A stretch of 58,451 nt of DNA from Acidobacteriota bacterium (GTDB lineage Bacteria > Acidobacteriota > UBA6911 > JACQSX01). Shown piece after piece: positions 1 through 10,143 of the stretch (position 1 is its first letter; each line of letters starts with the position of its first letter). The notes beneath the pieces were generated by a model that had not been told where the DNA came from, made no database searches, and saw only the letters and a program-made list of their open reading frames with translations. The stretch lies in the NCBI GenBank assembly GCA_016211105.1, contig JACQSX010000009.1, positions 1 through 58,451 of the forward strand, read 5' to 3'. Position numbers and translations under genes: made by a program.

Positions 1-375
<375 letters not shown>

Positions 376-554
376 AACTCGTTGAGGCCGGGACTTTGCA
401 GCGCCGGCCTCCGACCGCCTCGTATGCGATCGGAAGCTGGCGCTGCAAGCCATCCAACCCCTTCGCCCGAATCACTTTCGTCCTCGATTCTTCCGAGGTT
501 ACTCGATTCGATCCGGGAGTGTGTGCTTTGTCTGGTTGACCAGATTTTGGGACT

Positions 555-575
555 AAAAAAACTGCCTCCCGGCAG
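555..575 (-). terminator. Terminator-like hairpin inside the rRNA leader
   Basis: On the minus strand CTGCC-GGGA-GGCAG is followed at once by seven T residues. The stem can extend by G-U and A-U pairs into the T run, and the loop is of GNRA type. It lies about 160 nt downstream of the boxA and about 180 nt upstream of mature 16S, so transcription of the rRNA must pass it. It could be an attenuator overridden by Nus-type antitermination, or simply a leader hairpin. Confidence 0.5.
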
Positions 576-718
576 CCTTCTTGTCTTATGGGTTTGATCC
601 GAAGTTCTCGTAGAATCTTCGGCTTGGAGAAGCTCGTCATGTCTGTCCTCAGCTTGAAACCCAATCGAATTTCACTCTCAGGACTTCTTTGACGACTTCT
701 CTGGCTTGCACTACCTAT

Positions 719-730
719 TTGTCAAAGAAC
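719..730 (-). promoter_or_regulatory. boxA-like antitermination element
   Basis: The minus strand reads GTTCTTTGACAA, close to the bacterial rrn boxA consensus. It sits about 15 nt downstream of the -10 of the predicted rrn promoter, where boxA elements are expected. NusB/S10 binding here is inferred from consensus and position only. Confidence 0.65.
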
Positions 731-742
731 TGAAAGAAGTTT

Positions 743-771
743 ATTCTATGCTACCGCCATTGCGATGTCAA
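743..771 (-). promoter_or_regulatory. Strong sigma70-type rrn promoter
   Basis: On the minus strand TTGACA (766-771) is followed by a 17-nt spacer and TAGAAT (743-748). A run of seven A residues lies just upstream of the -35 (plus-strand T run near 777-783), as in UP elements. This fits the main promoter of the 16S operon, with a start point near 735. Confidence 0.8.
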
Positions 772-999
772 CGGCCTTTTTTTGGACCTTCTGAATCTTA
801 CTTTTTCGCATCGCACTGTGCGGCTTTTCAGTGCTTCTTTTAATTAAGATGCCCCCAGACGGAATAGGTTTCAAATCTCTCACTCTCAATGGCTAATTTG
901 GATGGCGGTGACGTCCACGGCTATGTCCACGATTTCGAAAGTCCGCCTCGATACGGTGAGTGGAAGCGACATTCAACCTACGACATTTTTCTCCCCAGG
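772..999. other. Intergenic region between tyrS and the rrn promoter
   Basis: I see no gene. The minus strand has a short hairpin (GCACTG...CAGTGC near 812-833) without a T run, and A-rich blocks upstream of the rrn promoter. No clear terminator for tyrS is visible, so readthrough from tyrS into the rRNA promoter region is possible. Confidence 0.5.
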
Positions 1000-2211
1000 C
1001 TAGTCAATCTTGACCCGCGCCCACTTCAAGCGGCCGCAACGGATGACGTACTGTCCCACGCTCAACTTCAGCGCGACGTCCGACACCTTTGATTGATCGA
1101 CAGAAACCGCGCCGGACTGGATCAGCCGTCGCGCCTGGCTTTTAGATTCCGCCAAAGCAGAGCGTGTCAAGACATCGGCCAAAGAAAGAGGTGCGCCGGT
1201 GAACGAGAATTCAGGCATGACCTCCGGAACTTCGCGCTGCTGGAACTGCCTCCCGAAAGCCTCGGCCGCCGCCCGGGCGGCAACCGGTCCGTGGAAATCG
1301 GACACAATCTGCTCCGCCAGCCTTTGCTTCAGCTCCATGGGATGCAAAGACGGTTTCTCGGACGCGACGTCTCGACGCATCTTCTCGATTTCGCTCGGCG
1401 CCAGATTGGTCAATCGCTCGTAGTAGCGAAACATCAAACCGTCGGAAATAGACATAATCTTGCCGTAGATGGTCTTGGGGTCTTCCTGGATGCCGACGTA
1501 ATTGTTGAGCGACTTGCTCATCTTTTCCACCCCGTCCAAGCCTTCCAGAATCGGCATGGTGAGAATCACCTGCGGCTCCATTCCAAATTCTCGCTGGATG
1601 TCACGGCCCACCAGCAGGTTGAACTTTTGATCGGTACCACCCAACTCGAAATCAGCTTGCAAAACCACACTGTCGTAAGCCTGTGCCAATGGATAAAGCA
1701 ACTCATGGATGCCGATGGACTGCTCCGTCCGGTAGCGGGTGGCGAAGTCATCCCGCTTAAGCATGGCTGCAACCGTGTATTTGGCGCATAGTTTGATCCA
1801 GTCCTGGCTGGTCATGGCGGCAAGCCAGCGGCTGTTGAAATCGATGACGGTCTTCTCTGGATCAAGAATCTTGAAAACCTGTTTCTTGTATGTTTCGGCG
1901 TTCTGCAGGATTTGTTCGGTTGAAAGCGGCGGCCGCGTTTTGGAACGCCCTGTAGGGTCCCCAATAAGGCCGGTGAAATCCCCGATCAAGAAAATCACGC
2001 GGTGGCCTAAATCCTGGAAATGCTGCATCTTGCGAATTAACACTGTGTGGCCAAGATGCAGGTCGGGCGCAGTAGGGTCGAAGCCCACCTTAACCGTCAG
2101 CGGTTGACGCGTTTGCACAGACCGTTGCAACTTCGTTTGCATCTCGGATATCGAGATGATCTCTGCGGCGCCCTTGCAGATGTAGTTGAGTTGTTCCTGC
2201 ACCGATTTCAT
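1000..2211 (-). CDS. tyrS: Tyrosyl-tRNA synthetase
   Basis: Charges tRNA-Tyr with tyrosine in the cytoplasm. The 403-residue protein has the class I signature HLGH (residues 52-55), the KMSKS loop in the sequence [13 protein letters not shown], and a C-terminal S4-like RNA-binding domain ([26 protein letters not shown]). I chose the ATG at 2211 because GAAGG lies 8 nt upstream. An upstream in-frame TTG at 2226 overlaps the purN stop but has no ribosome-binding site. The gene follows purN by a few bases and is probably the last gene of the purine operon. Confidence 0.97.
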   Translation of the reverse strand: MKSVQEQLNYICKGAAEIISISEMQTKLQRSVQTRQPLTVKVGFDPTAPDLHLGHTVLIRKMQHFQDLGHRVIFLIGDFTGLIGDPTGRSKTRPPLSTEQILQNAETYKKQVFKILDPEKTVIDFNSRWLAAMTSQDWIKLCAKYTVAAMLKRDDFATRYRTEQSIGIHELLYPLAQAYDSVVLQADFELGGTDQKFNLLVGRDIQREFGMEPQVILTMPILEGLDGVEKMSKSLNNYVGIQEDPKTIYGKIMSISDGLMFRYYERLTNLAPSEIEKMRRDVASEKPSLHPMELKQRLAEQIVSDFHGPVAARAAAEAFGRQFQQREVPEVMPEFSFTGAPLSLADVLTRSALAESKSQARRLIQSGAVSVDQSKVSDVALKLSVGQYVIRCGRLKWARVKID

Positions 2212-2222
2212 CGTGGTCGCCT

Positions 2223-2822
2223 TCAAGGCAGAATGCGGACCCGACGCCCTTCCACCTGTACTCTTCGCTCACATAGCAGGCGAATGGCTTCAGGGTAAAT
2301 TCGGTGCTCTTCCTTCAGAATGCGCGCGGACAGGCTTTCCTCGGTGTCATCCGGCAGAACGGAAACCACTGCCTGCAGGATGATGGGGCCGCTGTCCAGA
2401 CCGGTGTCTACAAAATGCACCGTGCAGCCGGAAAATCGAACGCCATGTTGTAGAGCCTGCCGTTGTGCATGCAAACCGGGAAAGGCCGGAAGCAGGGAAG
2501 GATGAATGTTTAAGATCTGGTTCGGAAAGGCATTGACGAACTCCGCACCTAGCAGGCGCATATATCCGGCAAGACAGACATAATCAACGTTGTGGGCGCG
2601 CAATTTCTTAATCACTTCGGCGTCATAGGCGACGCGATCCTTAGCGGTTGGATCAAGGAAGTAACTATTTAAACCCCAGTAGCGCGCTCTCTCTAATCCT
2701 GGTGCGGATGATACGTTGCTAATGACGCATCCAATTTCACAGGGTAACTTTCCAGTAAGCACGTTTTCCGCGATCGCGGCAAAATTGGAACCGCGTCCGG
2801 ACAGGAGGATACCGAGGATCAT
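2223..2822 (-). CDS. purN: Phosphoribosylglycinamide formyltransferase (GART)
   Basis: Transfers the formyl group of 10-formyl-tetrahydrofolate to GAR, the third step of purine synthesis. The 199-residue protein has the family length, the N-terminal phosphate-binding loop SGRGSNF, and the catalytic trio Asn105, His107 (NIHPSLLP) and Asp143 (TGLDSG), in the same places as in the E. coli enzyme. It begins 6 nt after purM and ends against tyrS. Confidence 0.97.
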   Translation of the reverse strand: MILGILLSGRGSNFAAIAENVLTGKLPCEIGCVISNVSSAPGLERARYWGLNSYFLDPTAKDRVAYDAEVIKKLRAHNVDYVCLAGYMRLLGAEFVNAFPNQILNIHPSLLPAFPGLHAQRQALQHGVRFSGCTVHFVDTGLDSGPIILQAVVSVLPDDTEESLSARILKEEHRIYPEAIRLLCERRVQVEGRRVRILP

Positions 2823-2828
2823 GATGTG

Positions 2829-3866
2829 CTATACATATTGCACGGCCGACTTGCGCGAAGGAACAACTTCTCCCAGTTCGTGGAACGTTGTCCCCCGGGC
2901 GCGCCAAAACCTTTCTATCTCCTTACACCGGACGCGCGGAATGATGACCACCATTCCAATACCCATGTTGAAAATCCGATACATCTCTCGCCGGGGGACA
3001 TCGCCATGTTCTTGGATGAAAGAAAATATCGGCAACGGGGTCCAGGCCTTCAGCGAAATCCGTGCGGCCAAATGCGGGGGCAAGATGCGTGGAACATTTT
3101 CTGTAATGCCACCGCCGGTAATATGCGCTAGTCCATGAATCATCCTTTTTCTGACCAGGGATGCCAAGTCGCCGAAATAACACCGATGCTTGGTGAGCAA
3201 CGCCTGAGAGACCGTCAATTGCAGTTGAGAAACGTAGGAATCCGGTTTCAACTTCAAGCGTTGGAAGAAGACAACCCGCGCCAATGAATAACCATTCGTG
3301 TGCAAACCCCAGGATTCCAAACCATAGATCTGATCCCCACTTTTAATTTTGGATCCATCGATCATGTGTCGTCGTTCTACGACTCCTACGATGCAACCGG
3401 CCAGATCATACTCTCGCCTGCGGTAGAGATCCGGCATCTCTGCAGTCTCTCCGCCGATCAGCGCGCACTCGTTCTCCCGGCATGCCTTGGCGATGCCTGC
3501 GACGACTTGTGCAGCTACGCTTGGATTTAGCCTCCCCATGGCAAAGTAATCAAGGAAAAACAACGGGCGCGCGCCTTGCACCAAAATGTCGTTGACGCAG
3601 TGCGACACGAGATCATAGCCTACAGAATCGTGTTTGTTGGCGGCAATGGCCACCTTGATTTTTGTTCCCACGCCGTCAATGCTAGAAACCAATACGGGTT
3701 CCCTCATGCGCGCGAGCCGGAATAGACCGCCAAAAGAGCCGATCTCCGATAAGACGTTGCGGTTGAAGGTATTGCGCGCCAAGCGCTTAATCCTTGCTTT
3801 AGCTCGGTTGGCACGATCGATATCTACGCCGGCAGATGTGTAAGTGATCGATTGTGGCCGTGGCAT
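2829..3866 (-). CDS. purM: Phosphoribosylformylglycinamidine cyclo-ligase (AIR synthase)
   Basis: Closes the imidazole ring of FGAM with ATP to give AIR. The 345-residue protein shows the PurM hallmarks: the glycine-rich FGGLF segment, VSSIDGVGTK, HCVNDILVQGARPLFFLDYFA (key part VNDILVQGA), and GGETAEMP. It lies 3 nt after purF and 6 nt before purN, so translation is probably coupled. Length and domain order are normal. Confidence 0.97.
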   Translation of the reverse strand: MPRPQSITYTSAGVDIDRANRAKARIKRLARNTFNRNVLSEIGSFGGLFRLARMREPVLVSSIDGVGTKIKVAIAANKHDSVGYDLVSHCVNDILVQGARPLFFLDYFAMGRLNPSVAAQVVAGIAKACRENECALIGGETAEMPDLYRRREYDLAGCIVGVVERRHMIDGSKIKSGDQIYGLESWGLHTNGYSLARVVFFQRLKLKPDSYVSQLQLTVSQALLTKHRCYFGDLASLVRKRMIHGLAHITGGGITENVPRILPPHLAARISLKAWTPLPIFSFIQEHGDVPRREMYRIFNMGIGMVVIIPRVRCKEIERFWRARGTTFHELGEVVPSRKSAVQYV

Positions 3867-3869
3867 CGA

Positions 3870-5300
3870 TCAGGTCTCTTTACGAAATAGGTCTAATTGA
3901 CTGCGACCTGTCTCGATGGGTAAGGGGTATTCCTCGGAAAAGCAGGCGGTACAAAAATTCTTGTGATCTCCGACTGCGCGTTTCAAACCGGCCAAGCTCA
4001 AAAAGTGGAGCGAATCAGCGTGTAGGAATTCCCGAATTTGCTCCACCGTGTGACTGGACGCAATCAGCTCATTCTTAGTGGGCGTGTCGATTCCAAAGTA
4101 GCAAGGAGAAATCGTCGGTGGAGAGCTGATGCGCATGTGCACCTCTTTGGCGCCTGCAGCGCGCACCATTTCCACGATCTTTTGGCTCGTTGTCCCGCGA
4201 ACGATGGAGTCGTCAATCAGGATTACGCGCTTGCCTTGCAGAATTTCCGCTACGGGATTTAACTTAATTTTCACCCCAAAGTGACGGATTGCCTGCTTCG
4301 GTTCGATGAAAGTGCGCCCCACATAATGATTGCGAATTAAGCCGAACCGGAAGGGGATGCCAGACTGATCGGCAAATCCAAGTGCCGCCGTCAGACCGGA
4401 ATCGGGCACGGGCACGACGATATCCGCCTCCACGGCAGCTTCCTGGGCCAGGATGCGCCCCATTTGGTATCGGCTGTTGTTGACGCCCTTCCCGAAGACG
4501 ACACTGTCGGGCCGAGAGAAATAAACATGTTCGAAGATACAGTGGGCAGGTTTTGGCGGCTTGGGAATCATGATCGACTCCAATCGATCTTCGTGCAGGT
4601 CCCACTTGACAATTTCGCTGCACTCTACATCGCGTACCCGGACCGCCCCGATTAGATCGAATGCGCAGGTCTCTGACGAAAAGACCCAACTGTGGTCGAG
4701 CTTACCGATGCTAAGTGGGCGGAAGCCCTGGGGATCCCGAACCGCAAAAATTTTGGTCGGCGTCTGAATCAATAAGGAATATGCCCCTTGTACTACCGAC
4801 AGGGACTCCATCAGCGCCTCTTCAAATGTTTCTTTGCGGGAGCGCGCTATCAAATGCAAGATCACCTCGCTGTCACTGGTCGTCTGAAAGATCGAGCCAT
4901 CCCTTTCCAGTTGGAAGCGCAGTTCGGCTGCATTCAGGAGGTTCCCATTATGGGACAAAGCAATTTGACCACGCCAACCATCGATTAAGATCGGCTGTGC
5001 ATTGCGCGGAAAGCTTGCTCCCTGCGTAGAGTAACGCACGTGGCCGGTGGCGTGAGATCCAATGAGACGCGTCAGTTTACGCTCATCAAAGAAATCCGCC
5101 ACGTGCCCCATTCCTTTTTCCAGATGCAAGCGTCTCCCGTCCGACGTGACAATGCCTGCCGACTCTTGGCCGCGGTGCTGGAGCGCGTATAATCCCAGAT
5201 ACACGTTGCGTGCAGCCTCAGGGTGATTAGTAATCCCGAAAATCCCACAATGGTCCCAGAATTTGTCCGGCTCTACGGTAATTTCAAGTCTTGAATACAT
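3870..5300 (-). CDS. purF: Amidophosphoribosyltransferase
   Basis: Commits PRPP to purine synthesis by adding ammonia from glutamine. The N-terminal Ntn-hydrolase glutaminase starts at Cys18 (DHCGIFGI), so a 17-residue propeptide must be removed, as in the Bacillus-type enzyme. The C-terminal phosphoribosyltransferase domain has the PRPP loop [14 protein letters not shown]. Cysteines near the C-terminus ([12 protein letters not shown] and the CYFGID segment) suggest the oxygen-sensitive [4Fe-4S] form. The start lies 17 nt inside the 3' end of purL. A 476-residue length is normal. Confidence 0.97.
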   Translation of the reverse strand: MYSRLEITVEPDKFWDHCGIFGITNHPEAARNVYLGLYALQHRGQESAGIVTSDGRRLHLEKGMGHVADFFDERKLTRLIGSHATGHVRYSTQGASFPRNAQPILIDGWRGQIALSHNGNLLNAAELRFQLERDGSIFQTTSDSEVILHLIARSRKETFEEALMESLSVVQGAYSLLIQTPTKIFAVRDPQGFRPLSIGKLDHSWVFSSETCAFDLIGAVRVRDVECSEIVKWDLHEDRLESIMIPKPPKPAHCIFEHVYFSRPDSVVFGKGVNNSRYQMGRILAQEAAVEADIVVPVPDSGLTAALGFADQSGIPFRFGLIRNHYVGRTFIEPKQAIRHFGVKIKLNPVAEILQGKRVILIDDSIVRGTTSQKIVEMVRAAGAKEVHMRISSPPTISPCYFGIDTPTKNELIASSHTVEQIREFLHADSLHFLSLAGLKRAVGDHKNFCTACFSEEYPLPIETGRSQLDLFRKET

Positions 5301-7650
5301 TTTCTAAAGCATCTAGCCAGGCGGCGCGTGCTGTAGCCAGGTTTGTGTCAAACCGAAGCTTTCGCTGCAGGGATAATTTCAGTGTTTCCGGAACGACTTC
5401 GCCGATCTGTTGACAGGGAACGCCCGCAAATTGAGCTTCGCCTACTACCTGCTCGAGCGCGGTTTTTTGGCACGAAACCACGGCCCGCGATGGGGATTCG
5501 CCGAACAGGAATAGATCTGCCCGCAAATTTGTGTCGAAGGAAAGCTTCCAACCTAGGCTTCCTGACAGAAATGACTTTTCCAGCAACGTCATTATTAGGC
5601 CACCCTCAGAGCAGTCATGGGCACTTTGCAGCAGTCGCTGTTTTGCCAGTGTGCGGAGCAGGTCGTGCAGCCTCTTTTCCGCTGCCAGATCGATCTCCGG
5701 GGTGGGACCAAGATCCTGTTGCATGACGTAAGAGACATATTCACTGGCACCGAGCTCGGGTCGGGTGTCTCCCAGCAGCAGCAGAACATCTCCTTCGTTC
5801 TTCAGGCTCGCCGTGACGACTTGTTGACGATCCAGTACGCCGACCATTCCCAGGACCGGTGTCGGGTAAACACCGCGCCCCATAGTTTCATTATAGAAGC
5901 TGACATTTCCCCCGGTAATGGGTGCATCGAAATACTCACAGCCCTGCTTGATTCCTTCAATCGTCTCAATGAACTGCCACATTACTTCCGGGTTTTCCGG
6001 ACTGGCGAAGTTCAAACAGTTGGTAGCTCCCAAAGGCGTCGCTCCAACACAAGCCAGGTTCCTGCAGCTCTCCGCCACCGCCAATAGCGCGCCCTGTCTG
6101 GGACTGAAGTAGCAATAACGAGGATTTCCATCCAGGGTCATTGCCAGGGCCAGAGTCTCAGATTCCTTTAGACGGATCACGGCCGCATCGTGGCCTGGAA
6201 GGACGCAAGTGTTGGTTCTGACCATATGATCGTATTGGCGAAAAATCCAACGACGACTACACATGTTGGGAGTGGAAATGAAATTAAGAATTAGGTCATT
6301 GTAATCGACCGGTTCCGGGATTTGGTCAGTTTCCAGCAGTGGAGCCGTGCGGAGATACTCCGGTTCGCGTGCGGGTCGAGCATAAACGGGAGCTTTCTCG
6401 GTCAGCGCATCATTCGGGATACATGCCACGATGTTTCCCCGATCCGTGACCGTCAGTATTCCGTTCGAGGTGACTTTGCCAATGACCACCGCATCCAGAT
6501 CCCACTTTTGGAACATTCCCAAAACCCTCTCCTCGCGGCCCTTCTCACAAACAAGTAGCATCCGTTCCTGCGATTCGGAAAGCATGATCTCGTAGGGGAT
6601 CATTCCGCGTTCCCGCTGTGGTACCAGCGCCAAGTCAATTTCGATCCCGGTTCCTGCGCGACCACCCATCTCACAAGTAGAGCAAGTGAGGCCCGCGGCA
6701 CCCATGTCCTGAATTCCCAGAATCGCGCCGCTTTCCATGGCCTCCAAACAAGCTTCCAGCAACAGTTTTTCCAAGAATGGATCTCCGACCTGAACTGTGG
6801 GTCGCTTTTTCTTGGAGTCTTCGTCAAACTCGGCGGACGCCATGGTGGCGCCATGGATGCCGTCACGTCCGGTTTTCGCCCCCACATAGATGACCGAATT
6901 GCCCGGCCCTGTGGCTCGGCCGTAAAAAATTCTGTCTTTGCACGCAACTCCCAGACAAAAGACATTGACCAAAGGATTGGAGTCATAGCACGGGTGAAAG
7001 AAAACTTCGCCGCCTACCGTAGGGATTCCGATGCAGTTGCCATAGCCTGCAATACCGGCCACTACGCCTTCGAGAATCATCTGATTACTTGAAAATTGGG
7101 TCTCAGAGGTTGCGTGTCGAGTGTCGGATTTTGGCTTGAGGGTCTTGAGTTCCGGGTTCCTGGCGCGGAATTCACCCGTGCTGCTGTCAGAAACTTGGAT
7201 ATGCTGGGATTGCTTTTCCCCTCGTATTCGTGTCGGTGCCACTTTGCCGCTTGAATACGGCATTCCAAAGTGCAACGAGTTCATAAGTGCAATGGGTCGC
7301 GCCCCCATTGTGAAGATGTCCCGAATGATTCCGCCCACACCAGTGGCCGCACCCTGGTACGGCTCAATGAAAGAGGGATGGTTGTGGGATTCGATCTTGA
7401 AGACGGCAGCCAGCCCGTCTCCAAGATCTACAACCCCAGCATTTTCTCCTGGTCCCTGAATGACGTGAGGACCCCGTGTTGGAAGTCTCTTTAAATAAAT
7501 TCGGGAGCTTTTGTAGCTGCAGTGCTCGGACCACATGACCGAGAAAATCCCCAATTCCGTCAGGTTGGGCTCACGGCCGAGAATTTGTACAATTTGATCG
7601 TACTCGCCCTCGGTGAGGTTATGCTGCTGTAGCAGTTCAGCAATTGCCAT
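5284..7650 (-). CDS. purL: FGAM synthase II, with an unusual in-frame insert
   Basis: The large ATP-dependent subunit of FGAM synthase, working with PurQ (glutaminase) and PurS. Typical segments are present: [58 protein letters not shown] and HDCSEGGL. At 788 residues it is longer than usual for the small type. The excess sits at residues ~131-190 (7081-7260), between NSLHFG and [14 protein letters not shown], where other PurL proteins have about a dozen residues. This insert is low-complexity and charged. The frame is open throughout, so the gene is probably functional. Confidence 0.95.
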   Translation of the reverse strand: MAIAELLQQHNLTEGEYDQIVQILGREPNLTELGIFSVMWSEHCSYKSSRIYLKRLPTRGPHVIQGPGENAGVVDLGDGLAAVFKIESHNHPSFIEPYQGAATGVGGIIRDIFTMGARPIALMNSLHFGMPYSSGKVAPTRIRGEKQSQHIQVSDSSTGEFRARNPELKTLKPKSDTRHATSETQFSSNQMILEGVVAGIAGYGNCIGIPTVGGEVFFHPCYDSNPLVNVFCLGVACKDRIFYGRATGPGNSVIYVGAKTGRDGIHGATMASAEFDEDSKKKRPTVQVGDPFLEKLLLEACLEAMESGAILGIQDMGAAGLTCSTCEMGGRAGTGIEIDLALVPQRERGMIPYEIMLSESQERMLLVCEKGREERVLGMFQKWDLDAVVIGKVTSNGILTVTDRGNIVACIPNDALTEKAPVYARPAREPEYLRTAPLLETDQIPEPVDYNDLILNFISTPNMCSRRWIFRQYDHMVRTNTCVLPGHDAAVIRLKESETLALAMTLDGNPRYCYFSPRQGALLAVAESCRNLACVGATPLGATNCLNFASPENPEVMWQFIETIEGIKQGCEYFDAPITGGNVSFYNETMGRGVYPTPVLGMVGVLDRQQVVTASLKNEGDVLLLLGDTRPELGASEYVSYVMQQDLGPTPEIDLAAEKRLHDLLRTLAKQRLLQSAHDCSEGGLIMTLLEKSFLSGSLGWKLSFDTNLRADLFLFGESPSRAVVSCQKTALEQVVGEAQFAGVPCQQIGEVVPETLKLSLQRKLRFDTNLATARAAWLDALENVFKT

Positions 7651-7659
7651 TCGTCAATG

Positions 7660-8370
7660 TCATCCCGTGGCTGCCATTCGCCGATCCACCCAGTATGCCA
7701 ACGACTGAAACAGGTGTTTGCCGTCTTCACTGCCTAGCGCGAGCTCTGAGGCCCGCTCCGGATGCGGCATCAACGCGAAGACGTTGCCTTGCCCATTGGC
7801 CACACCCGCAATGTTATGGAGCGATCCATTGGGATTAGCGGCGTCAGTGATGTCCCCGTTTGGTTTGCAGTAGCGGAAGATCACCTGTCTGTTGCTTTCA
7901 ATACGATCGAGCAGTTCAGGATCCGCATAGAAATTCCCCTCATTGTGGGCAATAGGAAGGCGCAGCACCTGTCCCGGTTGGCACTGTACGGTCAGCGGCA
8001 GGTTATTGCGCTCGACGCGGACGTAGACATGGTCGCAAATGAACTTCAGACCGCGATTGCGCAACATCACTCCTGGCAACAGCCGCGCTTCCTGCAAAAT
8101 TTGAAATCCGTTGCAAATCCCGAAAACTAGGCCGCCTCGGGCCGCAAACTCCTTGATCCGGTCCATGATCGCGGAAAACTTGGCAATGGCGCCGCAGCGA
8201 AGATAATCTCCGTAGGAAAATCCTCCGGGAAGAATTACGACGTCGGCTTCCTTAAGCGCCGGATCATTGTGCCAAAGAAAAACGCACTCCTGTCCGAACA
8301 CCGTTTTGGTCACAAAGTAGGTGTCATGGTCGCAGTTAGAGCCGGGAAAGACGACGACGCCGACCTTCAT
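7660..8370 (-). CDS. purQ: FGAM synthase I, glutamine amidotransferase subunit
   Basis: Class I glutamine amidotransferase that feeds ammonia to PurL. The 236-residue protein has the oxyanion strand [12 protein letters not shown], the nucleophile Cys86 in [10 protein letters not shown], and the His/Glu pair in MPHPERASE near residue 208. It overlaps purS by 4 nt and lies 9 nt before purL, fitting a translationally coupled complex. Confidence 0.97.
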   Translation of the reverse strand: MKVGVVVFPGSNCDHDTYFVTKTVFGQECVFLWHNDPALKEADVVILPGGFSYGDYLRCGAIAKFSAIMDRIKEFAARGGLVFGICNGFQILQEARLLPGVMLRNRGLKFICDHVYVRVERNNLPLTVQCQPGQVLRLPIAHNEGNFYADPELLDRIESNRQVIFRYCKPNGDITDAANPNGSLHNIAGVANGQGNVFALMPHPERASELALGSEDGKHLFQSLAYWVDRRMAATG

Positions 8371-8669
8371 GTTTTGCCGTCGCGTGTGGATTTTGGGGAG
8401 TCGGCGCGCTGTGTCTCCGCAGTACTTTGAGGCACTGGGAGCTGTACCTGAAAATCTTCGATGATGGGGTTGGACAGCACGTCGCGCGAAATCGCTTCTA
8501 CTGTGTCCGGATCCACTGAATTGCCATCGAACTCAAGCTCAAAATATTTGCCCTGGCGGACAGATTGAACGGAGTAGCCTAACTTGTTTAAAGCCCGACG
8601 GATCGTTTCTCCTTGAGGATCGAGAACGCTTTTCTTAAGTTTGACGATAACGAGCGTTTTCATTTCCAT
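8367..8669 (-). CDS. purS: FGAM synthase subunit PurS
   Basis: Small subunit that bridges PurQ and PurL in the three-part FGAM synthase of Gram-positive-type and many other bacteria. The 100-residue protein has the family's beta-alpha-beta core ([17 protein letters not shown], then ALNKLGY, then GKYFELEF) and a short extra C-terminal tail of about 20 polar residues. Two close in-frame ATGs (8669 and 8663) have no clear ribosome-binding site. It is the first pur gene of the operon. Confidence 0.93.
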   Translation of the reverse strand: MEMKTLVIVKLKKSVLDPQGETIRRALNKLGYSVQSVRQGKYFELEFDGNSVDPDTVEAISRDVLSNPIIEDFQVQLPVPQSTAETQRADSPKSTRDGKT

Positions 8670-8788
8670 TCAGCTAACAGATCAACAATATCAGTTTTCT
8701 GGACGACGATGGTAATGGTACCGGTTTACACTCCCACCATCGACGGTGGCAACGATCATGGACATGTCCGTCCTTGCCAGGTCTTCCT
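8670..8788. other. Spacer between the microcompartment genes and purS
   Basis: About 120 nt without a gene. I looked for a purine riboswitch or a clear sigma70 promoter and saw neither, so the pur genes may be read from upstream of the BMC genes or from a promoter I cannot recognise. Confidence 0.4.
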
Positions 8789-9061
8789 TCATTTTGAAAG
8801 ATCGACACGATCGACTACCCCCACGACGGCGGCATCCAGAGGAGCTTCAAAAGTACCGGCGGCATGATTTGCCGACCAACCCTCCAAAACGACCAGTACC
8901 CGATCTCCTATGCCGGCGTCCACGGAGTCAACCGCCAAAACCGGTTCCCCCCGAGCGCTGTTGTCCAGGTCCAGCGGTTGCACGAGGAGCAACTTGGTTC
9001 CATGGAATTTCTCGTTCTTCTGCGTGGCAAAAAACTGGGTAATGACTCTGCCGATGAGCAT
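8789..9061 (-). CDS. BMC vertex protein (EutN/CcmL family, pentamer), copy 1
   Basis: A 90-residue EutN/CcmL (Pfam BMC-P) protein; five copies cap a vertex of a microcompartment shell. The family pattern is plain: N-terminal GRVITQFFATQKNEK, the central AVDSVDAGIGDRVLVV, and the C-terminal DAAVVGVVDRVDL. It is the last of three consecutive vertex genes and lies 44 nt after the second. Which of the three sits at which shell position cannot be told from sequence. Confidence 0.93.
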   Translation of the reverse strand: MLIGRVITQFFATQKNEKFHGTKLLLVQPLDLDNSARGEPVLAVDSVDAGIGDRVLVVLEGWSANHAAGTFEAPLDAAVVGVVDRVDLSK

Positions 9062-9105
9062 CCGAGTTCACTGTTCGTTATCGGGGTGGTCCGCGTTTGG
9101 CTACG

Positions 9106-9393
9106 TTACTGGGTGCTACTCCCTGAGGAGTTGAAATTGGCCAGGTCCAAGAGTCCCACGATGGTGCGGTCAGATGGAACATCCGTCGGCAGGAAGGGGA
9201 ACGCAGCCTCCCTGCCGCCAACATAGAAAACTTCTTCCCCAACGCCTGCGCCGACAGAATCAAGAGCGACGAAAGCTTTCCCGTAGAACCGCCCGTGCAT
9301 GTCGATGGGCTTGAGAACTAAAATCTTTTTCCCCTCCAATGTTTGATTCTTCACAGTACATACGATCGTACCAATGATGCGTGCCAGCTTCAT
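9106..9393 (-). CDS. BMC vertex protein (EutN/CcmL family, pentamer), copy 2
   Basis: A 95-residue EutN/CcmL-type vertex protein: MKLARIIGTIVCTVKN at the start, VALDSVGAGVGEEVFYV in the middle and DRTIVGLLDLANF near the end. It is clearly different from its two neighbours, so the three are paralogs of the kind found together in loci with several BMC-P genes, not a recent duplication. Confidence 0.93.
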   Translation of the reverse strand: MKLARIIGTIVCTVKNQTLEGKKILVLKPIDMHGRFYGKAFVALDSVGAGVGEEVFYVGGREAAFPFLPTDVPSDRTIVGLLDLANFNSSGSSTQ

Positions 9394-9486
9394 AGAGTTA
9401 AATCGCGCGTTTCGCGTTCCGCATTGCGACCTTCACATTCTGGTCTCCGAAAACGCAGAATCCAAGGAGTGAAACCGAACATCACT

Positions 9487-9795
9487 CTAACGCTTTGCTT
9501 TGGTAGGTCCTTTTTGCGTTCCAGCCAGCTTTTCAAGCTTCACGGAATCCACGATTCCCACAATCGCCGTGTCTACCGGATGATCTTTCATGCCCGTAGC
9601 AAGGCGGGCAGAACTACCGGATACACAAATGACCGTTTCACCGACACCAGCTCCTACGGTGTCAATAGCAACGGAGTAACTTTCTTCTTCGCCCGCTTCC
9701 GGGTCGAGTGTGCGTACGACAAGCAGCTTCTTGCCCGCAAGCTTTTCATCTTTCCGGGTGGCAACTACCGTGCCAATGACGCGTCCCAAGATCAT
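9487..9795 (-). CDS. BMC vertex protein (EutN/CcmL family, pentamer), copy 3
   Basis: A 102-residue vertex protein with the full family pattern ([45 protein letters not shown]) and a basic C-terminal tail of about 12 residues. Its ATG overlaps the stop codon of the hexamer gene (ATGA), so the two are translationally coupled, which would tie vertex and facet production together. Confidence 0.94.
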   Translation of the reverse strand: MILGRVIGTVVATRKDEKLAGKKLLVVRTLDPEAGEEESYSVAIDTVGAGVGETVICVSGSSARLATGMKDHPVDTAIVGIVDSVKLEKLAGTQKGPTKAKR

Positions 9796-10082
9796 TTCTT
9801 GGGTGTGATCGGGAGTCTTTCTTCCAGGTTGGAGTGCGGGCGTGGAATGACGTGAACGCTGACCAGTTCGCCAACCCGCCGTGCGGCCGCCGCTCCCGCG
9901 TCCGTAGCTGCCTTGACTGCGGCTACGTCTCCACGGACGATGGCGGTTACCAGGCCCGATCCAATCTTTTCCCAGCCCACCAACGTCACCTGCGCGGCCT
10001 TGACCATTGCGTCGGCTGCCTCAATCATGGCAACCAACCCCTTGGTTTCCACCATGCCAAGCGCTTCCAGTGTTTCAGCCAT
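9792..10082 (-). CDS. BMC hexameric shell protein (BMC-H, PduA/CcmK type)
   Basis: Main facet protein of a microcompartment. The 96-residue BMC-H domain has [19 protein letters not shown] (key part ETKGLVA), a pore segment [16 protein letters not shown] with KIGSG lining the pore, and [16 protein letters not shown] start at the ATG at 10082, which has GGAGG about 4-5 nt upstream; an upstream TTG at 10109 would add nine residues. It lies between the aldolase and the vertex genes. It is the only hexamer gene here, so the shell would need partners from elsewhere or be a simple one. Confidence 0.95.
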   Translation of the reverse strand: MAETLEALGMVETKGLVAMIEAADAMVKAAQVTLVGWEKIGSGLVTAIVRGDVAAVKAATDAGAAAARRVGELVSVHVIPRPHSNLEERLPITPKK

Positions 10083-10143
10083 CGATCCTCCGTAGCTCCC
10101 AGCTTTCAACCGCCAGCCACGGTCGGCGGCGATTGCCAGAAGC

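Larger units (their letters stand above)
376..742 (-). other. Leader of the rRNA operon
   Basis: About 365 nt lie between the predicted rrn start point and the mature 16S 5' end. I see no convincing gene here; open frames in the stretch are rRNA or leader shadows. The leader holds a boxA-like element and a terminator-like hairpin, listed separately. Confidence 0.6.

Noticed and set aside
1093..1791. A plus-strand open frame of 232 codons inside tyrS
   Set aside because: It is the antisense shadow of tyrS and shows no domain pattern.
8670..8788. A purine riboswitch before purS
   Set aside because: The gap is only about 120 nt and lacks the conserved purine-aptamer loops.
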